DNA of 64,000 nt from Eumeta japonica (Eukaryota > Arthropoda > Insecta > Lepidoptera > Psychidae), in contig BGZK01000481.1 in the NCBI GenBank assembly GCA_005406025.1, forward strand, positions 328,504 to 392,503, read 5' to 3'. Shown here piece after piece: positions 46,810 to 58,459 of the stretch. The stretch's first letter is position 1, and the number at the start of each line of letters is the position of its first letter. The position numbers were made by a program, and so were the translations under genes. The notes beneath the pieces are model-generated. The model ran no database searches. It saw nothing but the letters and a program-made list of their open reading frames with translations, and was not told the origin of the DNA.

Positions 46810-49552
46810 CCCGATAAATACCAAAATTGCCCAATTTACCCTTCTCAACAAAGGAGTTTAAGAGTTCACAAATATCATTCATGTCTATGATACTTGCGTT
46901 AATGCAACTCACTTCATCCCCTGAATTTAACGAAGCGCGCACATTACCTTCCTTCACCACACCTTTATTTACATGCGGTTCCTGCTGGATTGGTAGGTGG
47001 GTTCATCGGACACCAGCTCCCCCGCCTCGTAGCTGATTCACCACCGCTACCCCTTCACGTTATGCCTCCTTTACTCATCGGGGACAGAGGTCGCGCTGCG
47101 CCCACTGGTCAGGTTTTCTTGTCTCGGTGGTGCCACTCTCGTCGCCCGTCATCGCGGTCGCGAAGCTAGTAGGTTTAATCTTCCGTTACGATTGGCTGTG
47201 GTAGCCTTACGTTGATCACAATGTTGCTCGTACGGCGTTCCTTGGAAATTTCTTTTGTTTTTACATTCCATCGGCAACTCGTAATTAATAACCCGCTTAT
47301 ATTCGTATACTTGCTTACAATTGACGGATATTGATTTTAATTCCGCTAGTGAATTGTAAGCTCGTGCTGTAAATAACGGTTTGACGTTCGAATCTTAATC
47401 TTAAGATAATTATTAGTTTTGGGAGTCAGCTAAGCAAACCAGATTAAAAATAAGAAATAATAAAATTGAAGAATGCATACGTTAACAAGAGATAACCAAC
47501 AAAATTCAACAAATTAGTGTATCAAGTATTGTCAAAAGGATATCGAATTATGAAATTATATACAAAACCGCGTCCGGTATATTTTTGGCTGGTACCGACA
47601 CCAAAAACAACTAATCATTTTATTAGTTTAAGATTTTTGAAGGCGATTACTATTTAAATTTTTTGAAAAATTATTTTATTTAATGTTCTAGTAATAAATA
47701 GATACCAAAAAAGTAATAATATATTATTAATGTACTGCTAAGATAAAGTATCTAATTATATTAATAATTAAAATTGACAATTAAAGTTTAAATTGGCTTA
47801 TTACAAATGATTTTTAAGACATATAAATGATTATAATTTGAAATGTAATAGTTTCAAATACTTATGAGACTAAACAATTATTATGTAATGATATAGCTAA
47901 AACATAAAGAAATTGTATAATTAAATAGTAATTAAAAATGTCGATTTATTTAAAAATGTTCTCTTTCAAGACTGAAACACTGAATAATTCAATATGGGAA
48001 ACAAAAAAAATATCCTATCTTAAAACAACAGCAAAAATTGTAAAGAATTTTCAACAAACGTGGAATTTGATATCATTTTACAAAAGTTCAATTCAATTCT
48101 GTAATCTTACTAACGCTCGAATAGTCGCTTCGAGTCTAGTACATATTAGAAAATATTATTGTAGAAATTTATGAGACAAAGTGCAATGCAATTTATGATG
48201 TTGATAGTAATATAGTTGAGAGATTTTATCGTATTATTGCAAAATGCACATATTGCTTTAAGATAATTGTTTATAACTATACTACCTATATCCACATTTT
48301 CATTCTTTATAAAGGAAATATATTCCAATATAATAATAAAAAAATAATCAATTTAATTGATAAAATGTTAAGCATTTATGATCAAAAAGTAATAAAAAAT
48401 AGCAAACATTTTTTTAAATAAATATCAATTTCCTATGTATTCGGAACATTACGATACACTCACTGTGCACGTATTTGTAACAACATATTGGTAACTTCTA
48501 TTTTTACAAAAAAAATCCCATTCGCAATATTTTTCTCAAGCACTATGTGCTTCTTAATATCTCAAGTTCTCTCTTAACACTGATGTAGATTTTATCAAAT
48601 TGAGTGGGCGTCGAGAGGACCGCCAACGCAGTTGCGTCAGCGCAACCGTGCTCTGCGGGGTCGCTCCTATCTATCCCCTCCAGTTTTATCGCCGTATTTC
48701 TCTCTTCCTGGCGTTAACTATCCGCGTTTTCCGCCCGCCCTAACACCTTAATTTCGCCCGTTTCACAGTAACATTTTAATGCGTTTTTACAGGCACTCCT
48801 AGTGTAATTCTCTATCCGTTAGCCTATTGCGAGCTGAGTGATTTTCCGGCCATAGACGTGTTTCATCATAAACGCACTCTAGCGCAAAGCTGCCGCCGGA
48901 GCGGAGATAATCCATTTCTTTTTATATGATCAATATTTAAATTCCGTTATGAATGATCATTTTAATATTCCCTAACGAAATGATGTTTCCTTTCGGAATT
49001 AATCCGGAGACCCTAATAGAGGGCATTTATATTTCATCGGTGTTCAGCATAAAGTGAAATCCAATTACGTTTCATAAAACGGCCGCAGATGTCGTCGCCG
49101 GCGGGGGCGGGGGTAGCGCTGGTGGGACGCCCTTCCTAATGGACACATCCCTATGAATATTCAGGTGGGCACTTGACGCCGGCCGATGTAAAGAGCAACA
49201 CTTATCGCTGTCCGCGTCCGCGTCCGCTCAAAGCACGTTTGGATTGAGATTAATATATTTCTGAGCTCTATATAAATCTGCTTCGGCTCGCTCAAGATAA
49301 TTTAAGGGAGGTCTTCCTGCGAGGGTTGAGGGGTAATTCGATTCAAATTTCAGTTGAAACAAATATGAAGAGCTATATTGAAATCATTACACTGGGCAGG
49401 AAAAAGGTAAGATTATATTCTTCTTAAGCATTGTGCCGCCGACCGATGTACTTAATACCATTTTTCTAATTCAAAGTGCGTTTGTAATTCAGCTATCCCA
49501 TAAAGAAATGTTTATGATCATAGCTGATATTTTCATGATTTTTTTATGAAAT
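46810..49552. other. Non-coding stretch with very AT-rich and GC-raised parts
   Basis: 46900-47200 is GC-raised with no recognised gene; its minus strand lies upstream of the LINE relic and may be older sequence of it. 47640-47940 is extremely AT-rich. 48590-49330 is a long GC-raised island, listed separately. No gene is supported. Confidence 0.5.
48590..49330. promoter_or_regulatory. Long GC-raised island, candidate conserved non-coding cluster
   Basis: Several GC-rich blocks (48600-48750, 48830-48915, 49080-49240) alternate with AT-rich homeodomain-like sequence (ATTTAAATT, AATGATCATTTTAATATT). The last block contains CGTCGCCGGCGGGGGCGGGG and a threefold GTCCGC/CGTCCG reiteration. No open frame or transposon motif is seen. 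The architecture resembles enhancer clusters of insect developmental genes; that is inference. Confidence 0.35.
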
Positions 49553-49809
49553 TGCCATTATCTAAACTATTTTAAACTTTTGCCTTTTCATGTAATTACA
49601 TTTTATTATTATATTAATTTATTTTATTATTATTTATTTTTATTTTTTACTCATAGCAATGCGTCTGTTGTCGGTACTGTAACTTTTGAACTTGTGTCCG
49701 CTAGCTCGCTGCCACAGAACAGGCAAGGCTTAGTGTGGGCTAGAGGACAATTAACGACTCCTCGGTCAAACAATGTATAAGCAAGTGTATTCTGTGTAAT
49801 GTATAAATA
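49553..49809 (+). repeat. 257-bp inverted repeat, left arm
   Basis: Compared base by base with the reverse complement of 50945-51201, the arm differs at one position (CATGTAATT here, CAGGTAATT there). It starts TGCCATTATCTAAAC and ends GTGTAATGTATAAATA. A T/A-rich (TTATT)n block sits in the first third. An open frame runs through it, but the copies are better explained as one recently copied repeat than as a gene. Confidence 0.95.
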
Positions 49810-50154
49810 ACTTAAACTTAAGTTTGTTCCTGATATTTGGTTTCAGGAATTATGGTAACCTTGTTTTTCATAATAATATTTAAGTTTGCATTTTAATTAG
49901 CCTTTATAAAAAGATATTGTGATTGTCGTTTTTTATTACATAAATTATTTTTATTACATAAATTATTATTATTACATAAAAGATGAAATGATCCATTCTG
50001 TGTTTAAGCAGACAGAGTCGCAGGCAATAACTAGTTTTAACCTAAATTTTGTAGATAAATGTATTGCAGTGTTACATTAAACAGCAAATGCGAATCGATA
50101 TCTTATATTATGGCACTACGTGAAATTTCGAACTTCAAAGTTTAAAGGGTCGCG

Positions 50155-50880
50155 AAAAAAAAACGGTCGAGTGCGAGTCGGACCGCACATGACGAGCTCC
50201 GTATCATCGTACAATATTTAGCATTAAAAAAATTCTAAAAATAGTTTATAAAAAATAAGAGAAGTACTATAGAAATATATGATTACTCGTAAATATTTAT
50301 AAAGTAGCAGACACGGGAATACATTCACATCATTTCATTTTATTCACATTCATGTTATTTATAAGTGTTACTCAAATGTTTTTCATTTAATATTTTGTGA
50401 CTTTGAGCAAAAAAGAGTAACCCTCGAGTATCTTGCCCATTCTTTTCAAAATGAATCAGCATTTGGAATGAATGGTAATGTTGAAAGAAATTCATTAATG
50501 ACGTTATTTCAATTGTAATTCGTTTACCTGAGAAATAAAAATATTTTTGGGTTGATTTTGATTTGACATTAGCGCGAGTCTGAATCATATTTGTGCGCTT
50601 TTTATCATTTATTCCTTTACTTAGAAATGTGTATTACACTTATACTAGTTACACGTTTGTACGTATTGCCGTTATTAAAATCAAGCAAAAAACGCCGTAA
50701 AAACACATTTCTGGTACTAGTTCAATTTTTAACTTTGTTTTATTTTTATTATTTGTTTTTATAAAATCTATAAGTGCTAAAGAAATACAACTCTGTAATA
50801 GACGGATGGACGGACACAAAAACGGCTTCTAGATATAGGGATATAGGGCTCTGGATATGGAACCCAATCGGTTATGAGAG
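50155..50880 (+). repeat. Interspersed repeat between the inverted arms
   Basis: The left side, AAACGGTCGAGTGCGAGTCG then GAGCTCCGTATC (50158-50210), is the head of the GGTTCCGTA family. The right side, GACGGATGGACGGACAC (about 50803) and GGAACCCAATCGG (about 50860), is the head or tail of a copy in opposite orientation. The two may be the ends of one ~0.7 kb element. Confidence 0.5.
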
Positions 50881-50908
50881 ATTGAAAAACCGACAGCTAA
50901 CAAAACAG

Positions 50909-50939
50909 GTTTTATAATGGTTTTTTTCCATTATAAAAC
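50909..50939. repeat. Perfect 12-bp hairpin
   Basis: GTTTTATAATGG (50909-50920) and CCATTATAAAAC (50928-50939) flank seven Ts, ending 5 bp before the right inverted arm. Confidence 0.85.
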
Positions 50940-50944
50940 ATTAC

Positions 50945-51201
50945 TATTTATACATTACACAGAATACACTTGCTTATACATTGTTTGACCGAGGAGTCGT
51001 TAATTGTCCTCTAGCCCACACTAAGCCTTGCCTGTTCTGTGGCAGCGAGCTAGCGGACACAAGTTCAAAAGTTACAGTACCGACAACAGACGCATTGCTA
51101 TGAGTAAAAAATAAAAATAAATAATAATAAAATAAATTAATATAATAATAAAATGTAATTACCTGAAAAGGCAAAAGTTTAAAATAGTTTAGATAATGGC
51201 A
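50945..51201 (-). repeat. 257-bp inverted repeat, right arm
   Basis: Partner of 49553-49809 in opposite orientation, same length, one mismatch. Flanking sequence on both outer and inner sides is unrelated between the arms, so the boundaries are sharp. Confidence 0.95.
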
Positions 51202-52679
51202 CACAATTACTTATTAATGGAAATGTAGCACTTAAAGAATACTTCACTAACTAAGATTAATTTGCAGTGTATAAACATTTCTTAGTAGAGTCATAGTTCT
51301 AAGGAAAAATAAGGGAAGGCATAATACATTTCGCAGTTCTGGGAGAATTCTCTTTGATGTTGCATAAGCTTACTATTTTATTGTATATGAGTGCGGATGC
51401 AAATGGCTTCAATCTTTTAGCAAAAATTGTATTAACACCGTGACTTTTTAACATAAAGATCCTCCTTTTTAACATTTCCGTATGTAGCGGACTTTAGCAT
51501 TTACTTGTGCATATCAATAGACACCCTTAGTATACAAAGCCTTCTCACACTCAACACCGTGGCTTCCTGATAAAGTAAAAAAGGATAGTAAAAGGGTCTA
51601 CGCAGCATAGTTTTCAGAACAGCTCGTTGTGCTCTTTCAAGGTGGAGTAAATAGAGTAAACGGCGCTATAGGCCATCCACATCGACCCTTTTTGCTCCCA
51701 CTACGGAACTCGCTGCTGTCCAGTTTCGTTTTCGATGTCGATTTGGGTTCCGCTCTCGGTTCCGAACGCGATGCCCCTGCCTTTGTGATGATCATTTTAA
51801 CCACATATTAGCGAATGACTGTGAATGTTTATGAACGATTAACTGTTGAATTGTAACTACAGTATCTACTGTTTGTTCTCTCTGTTCATCTATTGTTATA
51901 CCAAATTATAATCTATTAATAAACGAATTTCATATTATAAACATGTCATTTCGATACCAGTGTAAGTGCTGTACCTATATCAAACCTCTTTATAATACAG
52001 AACCCTCTATAATGAAAGTGTTATAGTAAATCGGTTGATTTAGATTATTATGCTAACAATGAAATACCTTAGATGGTAATAGTAATCTCTATACCGAAAT
52101 GATACGTAAAATACACATGATATAAATACATCCAAGCGTGAAATTGATTAAAGTTATTTCAAGCGTTACGCTTTCAGGCCAAGTACGAATTGTAATGGAA
52201 CGTAGATTCTGGTATAGAAAAAAACGTCTTAGGACACATTTAGATCTTAAACCAATCTGCGAACCAAATTTCGTTCAGATTTTTTTACTAATTGCAGACT
52301 TATTTATATTTATGATTCAACAGAAACTTGTGCATTTTTTCGGAATAAAAACATAATATCGTACCGAACTCTGGCCCACATATTGCTTGTGCCCCTATGA
52401 AATAAATCACGGTGATATGTTGATTCATTGGTCCGTTATAAGATAAACAATACATACACTTTCACATTTATAATATGATTATAGGGATATATTAAAACGT
52501 CTGTTGGGAGTTTTCAAATACAATATTTCTCTTAATATACAATTTCATTTTCTATTTATTACATTTGCTTTATTAAACACGTTAGAAATATACATAATTT
52601 GTATCGACATAGTATCCGACCGCACTTTCTTAGGGTGTAAAATGATATAAGGCACACGATACAATAGCGCCTGTCTGAA

Positions 52680-53060
52680 CGCTAGATAACAAATGCCTCT
52701 AAATTGTCAACATCTGGCGTTCCCAGAATACGGTGGCTCCCAAAAATCATGTCTCAAGGTCGCCGACGTCTGTGCGCGCCTTAATATTTTATAAAGCTCC
52801 GGTAAGTGTTATCGATCTGACATCGGCGAGTTTGGGCTTGCGGGCACCGTACGGGAAGGGCCGCGGGACATAAAACGGACCCTATCCTCCGTGGGCCCTT
52901 TCGGCGCACCTCCCACTCCGGCCCTCTAATAATATTTCCCTCTCGACACGCTTTTCATATGGATCGATAAAGCTTTTTGGGCCGTCTCATTTGGGATTCT
53001 TACGTTATTAGCTTAAATCTAGGTTATGATACGTCTCCGACGTGTATTGGAAGCTGTATG
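52680..53060. promoter_or_regulatory. GC-raised island, candidate regulatory element or exon
   Basis: GC-rich blocks (GAAGGGCCGCGGGAC near 52855, GTGGGCCCTTTCGGCGCACC near 52892) alternate with ATGGATCGATAAAGC-type AT patches. Within it, 52727-52801 is bounded by TCCCAG and GTAAGTG and is open in one frame for exactly 25 codons. It has no transposon motif. Confidence 0.3.
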
Positions 53061-53107
53061 AGGGTGAGCGTGCATTTTATGTAAGTTAGGTCGTGTAACG
53101 GACGGTC

Positions 53108-53230
53108 TTTAGGGTTCCGTTTTCATCTGATAAAGAAACGGAATTGCTATTGGATCACCCTCGTGTCTGGCTGTTTGTGTGTCTTTTACAACCTACTCTG
53201 TCCGATCCACTGGACGAAATACAAGTAACC
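53108..53230 (+). repeat. Interspersed repeat, GGTTCCGTA family
   Basis: AGGGTTCCGTTTTCATCTG, ACGGAATTGCTATTGGATCA and CTGGCTGTTTGTGTGTC follow the same order as the copies at 17018 and 59312. Confidence 0.6.
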
Positions 53231-53849
53231 GAAGAGGTTAGTTTCGGGTGGCAAATTATAGAGCCAAAAAAGTAATCATTCAAGTTAAAATGGGGCGCAT
53301 TAAAGGAATGGGTTTATTATGAGAAATATAAATATGCTATTTATCATGTCGAAATTTTGTATTTCAAACGATATCAAACAAAATTTAAATTTTAAAATAA
53401 TCAATGACATTTTATCGGGTGGTGGTTGGAACTGCACCTTTCCCCACGGGAAACCATAGTTAAAGTCGTAAAAAAGCATTAGTTATTCAATCATGTAAGT
53501 GAGACCACTACTTTCCGCAATATACGGATAAAGGAGTCGGCCATTTACAACGAATTATAGATATCGGAATGAGGTCTGCGATTAATGAATGTGCGAACCA
53601 CTGCTTATCGAATGTTTTCATGCCTAGTGCATCATAAAAGCGAATAATGGGTAAAATCGATAAAGTTAATTAATAAGAATTGATAAAATGATTAAATTAA
53701 AGAAAATAGTTGTACCATTTTTTCAGATTAGTTTTGTGCACTGTAGCATTAATTCAACTCCAATATAAATAACAATTAAATTAATATAGACTAAATTTGA
53801 ATTAAAATTAAATATAATAATTAATGTAACAGCTTTAAGTTGCTACATA

Positions 53850-54370
53850 AAAGTTTTCGAAGCATAGAAAACAAAGAACTGGATGTTGAGTTGTTCGTGG
53901 ACTGTGCCAACGTTGATATACTATGTGTTACGGAACGCTTGGAAATAAATAAGCTATATTATATTATTTTGTTTTGATGACTACCAGGCAGCGAGCTCTT
54001 TCAGCAAGAAGAGGGTACACGTAGCGGAAAAAATTTAAATTTTAGGGAAAGGGATGATTCGGTGGACCTCTCTCTTGAAAGGGTTTTTCAAATAGCCTGT
54101 GCAGAACTCCAACGGTGTATCGTGATGGGCGTATATTCCATTCTTATCACGAGTTATTTGAATCTGTTATGGATGAAACTTTATGTAATATCATCGATAA
54201 AAATAAATATGTTGTGATTTGTGGACACTCATGTAAACTTTTTAGATGTAAGTAACCATAATAGCGGAATTCTTGAATCCTTTGTATGTTACAATATATC
54301 AAATCTCCTTTCAATGTCTACGAGAATCACTTATATCTGTAACATATATCTCGATAACATTTAAACAAAT
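53850..54370 (+). pseudogene. LINE endonuclease domain relic
   Basis: In shifted frames the plus strand reads SIENKELDVELFVDCANVDI, LCVTERLEINKL, then VDLSLERVFQIACAELQRCI with VMGVYS, then HELFESVMDETLCNIIDKNK with YVVICG, then ILESFVCYNISNLLSMSTRI and a LDNI end. This order fits the apurinic-type endonuclease of a non-LTR retrotransposon. In relatives the VVICG block continues to GDFN, here changed to GHSC/GDTH depending on the frame. No reverse transcriptase follows. It differs from the LINEs at 3.6 and 17.3 kb. Confidence 0.75.
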
Positions 54371-56004
54371 AGTAATTCAGAGAAAAAGCTCCATTCTATA
54401 GAACTAAAGAAGTTTGAAATTGTGTTAGCAAAAGCAAGGGACAATTTAAAATTATCATTTTCTACCCTATACTATATTTGTGTACATATGCCTCGAAGAT
54501 CCTGAAACGGCCTTAATGATTGCTTTGTACATATTTATTTCGATAAAGGTTTGCTTTTCTAATCTATGTATGCGTCTTCTCTGGAAAAATTTACAAAAAA
54601 AATATAAGTTGCTTTGTAGCACCTTCTTGTGAGATTTTGAAGTGATATTACATTGCACTATAAATATTGCTTTCTGGATTCAGGCGTTGTTTTAAATATG
54701 TTGCTGTTAAATATACTTTTAATGGTCATGATTAAGTATTATAAATTTATTTTTGTATGTTACGTCTCATAACACGTGGTAGACACGTGAAACATTAACA
54801 GCAAGTTAGGCTCGCAGCCAGCCGTTTCTCTATTGATTTTATTCGCTCTCGAGGCAGATGCTATGCATACGAGCAATATAGAAAGTTTTATTAGAGATAC
54901 TCTAAAGAATCTTACTTAATACAACATATAACAATAACTACAACCTCTGATTAGAACCGGGCCAGAATGGAAGGTTAAGGTGCAAGTCCTTCATTTTGAA
55001 ATAAAAAGATTGTTGAAGAGTGCGTATAGTACAGCGGTGGGGTCAATAATCCGTAATATAACAATGCGTATATTGCTTATATTCACATTTTAAAACTAGA
55101 TGTACCACCCTATCCAGAAAATGGCTTACCGTAACATGATTTGTAATCACGGGCTAGATTTTTGACCATTCGAATGCCGAAGTGTCATATTAATCAAAAT
55201 AATACAAATTCTATCTTAACCTATGAGTGATTTGCGAATGTATTAAAAATATTATCTTCTGAGAATAGCGACATTTTCTAGTAAGCCGTCACTTACATAA
55301 ATACGCATAATTAGTATCTAGGTATATGTTCTGTATACCATGTCCCAGTCATGCAGGTAGATGCAAATTTCTATCGGCACGAGGTAATCCAAAAATCTTA
55401 TCAAACTTGGTGCACGCTCTTCATTGTGGCGTTTAGTGGGAAATAATTAAAATTTACGAATCTCCATTAATAAGACCGCATACTATGCTTATGGCATGTT
55501 TATTGTTTTTCGAAACATGTTTCCTCATTACATATTGTAGTAGGAGTAGGGGACATGGGGGGTATCCGACCTCCCTGCTTGCATATGAGGGTTCGCGGGT
55601 TCGCGTTCAGTTTCAAATTAGAATAGAATAAAACATTCGAATCCGAGCTCGCGCGTAACATTTGAGTAGAATTAAAGAGAAGTACAGAGAAAAGGGGACG
55701 AGGGCTGATGCCCGAGTTTACAAGTTTTATGGTGATAAAGAGTGAACTGTTATAATAATTTAATAAGTAAAAGTTTAGAAATAATAGAAAGGAAGATTGA
55801 AGAACTGATCAATAAACATATCGATCTCGAAGGAAAATACTCTTTAATTTCGAATACTAGAATCTTTGGTCTTCTTAAGAGACTTACCTCTCGTCGAGTT
55901 ACAAAAGGCTTTACAATATACACTTTTGCATTCCTCGGAGCCATTGTTCCAAAGGAAGGCAGTCTGCCCAGACGGCCCAGTCTTCTTCGGGGACGTCTCC
56001 AACG
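54371..56004. other. Non-coding stretch
   Basis: No supported gene. Plus-strand frames at 55742-56107 run opposite to the mariner relic and to sequence of unknown origin just left of it; they are treated as shadows. Confidence 0.45.
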
Positions 56005-56350
56005 GCCTCTTGGAATCATGCTGTATACATCGAGTGCAGAGCTTCCGAACTTTCAGATGCGTATGCGAAGTCCTTTGCACTTGGCTAATATCGATATTCT
56101 AATATAGTACCAATCTGCTTACAAGTATTATAATTTTTTATCAATTTCAATTATTTGCCCAACGATATCAATATTCATTTAGGTAATCGCAGCCGCCAGT
56201 CGACCTTCATGTAAATCGTCGTAGAGGTGATAATATCCACATTTGAATTCATTCACCCAGGAATAAACAGAGCTACAGAACGGAGCTCCATCACCAAATG
56301 ACAAATGAGGTCTCTGGCTACTGTAGTTTTGAGTTAAGCCATAGAAAAAA
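56005..56350 (-). pseudogene. Mariner transposase relic, N-terminal half
   Basis: Mariner transposases bind their inverted ends through a helix-turn-helix region and then cut with a DD34D catalytic core. On minus from 56340: GLTQNYSSQRPHLSFGDGAP, VYSWVNEFKCGYYHLYDDLH, EGRLAAAIT, then (shifted) NIDIVGQIIEIDKK, then SQVQRTSHTHLKVRKLCTRC with IQHD ending near 56008. These match the HTH region and the HL.VRKLC.RWIPH block of mariners, probably the irritans-like group. The catalytic core is not seen beyond the IQHD block, and inverted ends were not found. Confidence 0.8.
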
Positions 56351-56450
56351 AACGAAAAAAATCCCTCCCCATTTAAATTAATTTTAATGCTGACACACCA
56401 TGGCACACAGAATGTTTTCGCAATGTTAAAATAAATGACAATGAACACAA

Positions 56451-57458
56451 ACTAAAATAGTAACCTACTTCCAAATAGTTACATTGTCAAAAACGGTAAT
56501 TATATTATCTATCCACATTCTTATTATAAATGGCCAGTTCTGAACTCGCATACGATTGTACTGTAATGGCAGATTTTTCCGTCTTTCCGATTAAAAGTAC
56601 TGTACATAATCACTGTAATAGAAAATATACCAAAACTTGGAATTTTGAAACCTTGACTAGCAGACTTAATAAACCAATCACACTCTAGCCATCAAAGGGT
56701 TAAATTTCCTTTATGATTAAATAACTTCTAAATTAATGTAATACATTTATCTTAATAAAGAAGTCGGTGGCTCTATTCATACTGCCTATAATTTTATAGA
56801 AGTACATTATGTTAAGCTGGAGGCTCGGTAGTTAAAAGTCTCGTCTTGGAAACGTATCGAGTTCTATTAAACTACAGGTGAATTGACCAATAAGTATAAC
56901 TATTATGCAACGTAATTTTTATTATACTGTAAAACTGAAACACCCCAACTAGTAAACATATCTTTAAATTATTTTATGAAATAATTATAATATGTAATGT
57001 AACTATACGTAAATTATAAATGATACTGACTTGTCACATTTTTGTACAAATACCCACCCCATGCGTTAACAGCGCCCATTCTCGTGGTAAGTAGGTTATA
57101 CACAAATTATAACATTTTTAAATACTCATTTTAATTGTCGAAATATCTACCTAGTTCCTTAAGTTAAAAAATAATGTTTGGTAAATTAAAACGTAATAAA
57201 TATTGCGTAATTTAAAATACATAAAAAAAACAGCTATTTCACTGTTTACATGGACATTTAAACATATTGCAGTCTACTTTAAAAATGCCTTCCTCCTTGT
57301 TGAATGCACAATCTAACACAATTAAGCACATTATATTTTAATCGTTAAAAGTTTTTCTACAACCGAAAACTACAGCTGCTTGGTTGGTACTAGCTTCGGA
57401 ATTTTCCTTAAGTAATCTTAAAATGTTCTTTTGTAGTTCAATATTAATAATATTTACG
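56451..57458. other. Non-coding stretch
   Basis: AT-rich with nothing recognisable. Confidence 0.5.
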
Positions 57459-57728
57459 CTACGATATATGGAATACGGAGTCTTCAATTGTGCAAAATCG
57501 TGGGCATGCTGGATCGTACTTAGTGTTCCAATTTACACTTATTCCAAACCGTTCACGATACACACTCATTGCTTCTGAAAAGTAGTCATTGCCCATAGCA
57601 AGGGTTCGCACCATTTCCGTATATTCGATTTGAATATCGGTAGGTACGTCATTACTAAAGTGCGCGATGTAAGTATTAGAGAGCAAACCAGCAAGATAGG
57701 GCAATGCGAATCGGTACACTGAGGTCAA
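57459..57728 (-). CDS. Unassigned 89-codon frame with a possible transposon-type HTH
   Basis: The reading contains IEYTEMVRTLAMGNDYFSEA followed by MSVYRERFGISVNW. The pattern (E-Y-x-x-M ... A-x-x-x-Y-x-x-R-F) resembles the short helix-turn-helix (DUF4817-like) found at the start of some insect transposase-related proteins. The rest has no motif, no ATG-proximal context argues for translation, and the frame ends without a catalytic domain. A 247-bp MITE lies just upstream (57953-58199), and another minus-strand frame (58242-58457) lies beyond it, so the MITE may have split an older element. Weak call; chance is possible. Confidence 0.3.
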   Translation of the reverse strand: MTSVYRFALPYLAGLLSNTYIAHFSNDVPTDIQIEYTEMVRTLAMGNDYFSEAMSVYRERFGISVNWNTKYDPACPRFCTIEDSVFHIS

Positions 57729-57952
57729 GGTCGCCGCCGGCCGCGATTCTCAAACGCGGATGCAACCGACGTGGTTTCCAAAAAGAAATAGCGATGTTTT
57801 GTCCGCGTACGAGTTAACAGCATAACTCGCAAGGCGCGGCGTATTTTAATGTAGCCGCCGCTAACCGCTAGTATCTACATAATATAACTAAATTTTCGAA
57901 ATTTTATAAGTCAAAATTAGTCAAAAAAAAATTACAAAAATTTCAAAATACT

Positions 57953-58199
57953 TCGTGACAACGACTTTGAATGGTAAAATCATTTTAATGTAATATTCAT
58001 TCTAGTAGGAAGAAGGATGAAATCGTAACAATTTAGAATTATATTTAATTAATTTATACGTTGAATTTCATATTAACAAAATTTTATGTATTCAAATGGT
58101 ATGCACTAAATGCTAGACTGTTGAAAGAGAACATTCGGCAACTCATCGTTACGTTACGAGCGTTATTTTCATAAGTGAATATTTAAGACGTTGTCACGT
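57953..58199 (-). mobile_element. MITE copy 2, 247 bp, CGTGACAACG termini
   Basis: The ends CGTGACAACG (57954-57963) and CGTTGTCACG (58189-58198) are inverted repeats. In reverse complement the copy starts ACGTGACAACGTCTTA and ends with the same ~145 bp as 44143-44287. It lacks about 190 bp of the internal sequence of copy 1, including the 20-bp GGCACGCG direct repeats. Confidence 0.78.
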
Positions 58200-58459
58200 T
58201 TTCAAAATCGATTCTGATGCTGATGTGGAACAAAGTATTTTCTAGTTTCGTGGTATGTAACTGAAAAACTGCATCGGAATATATATTAAGCTGTCGATGT
58301 CGGACGTCGTCACACTGATGATATCGGTCTTTAGCAGACAGTAATCCGCACTATTTTCTTGCGTGATGTATGCAAGGTCTAAACTGCTGTAATAAGAAAT
58401 AAAGAGATTGAGAGATTGCAGGATACGCCTTGACAGGGGCTTGATTAACATCTGCACAA

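Larger units (their letters stand above)
51202..53849. other. Non-coding stretch with a GC-raised island
   Basis: No supported gene. It contains a GC-raised island at 52680-53060 with a possible small exon, and an interspersed repeat copy at 53108-53230. A 72-codon frame at 52138-52356 has no recognisable motif. Confidence 0.5.

Noticed and set aside
49580..49780. 66- and 76-codon frames that are nearly identical in the two inverted arms
   Set aside because: Identity is at DNA level over the whole arm, including AT-rich sequence, so it reflects recent copying and not protein conservation.
55742..56107. Plus-strand frames of 121 and 78 codons
   Set aside because: They run opposite to the mariner relic and sequence next to it; no motif on plus.
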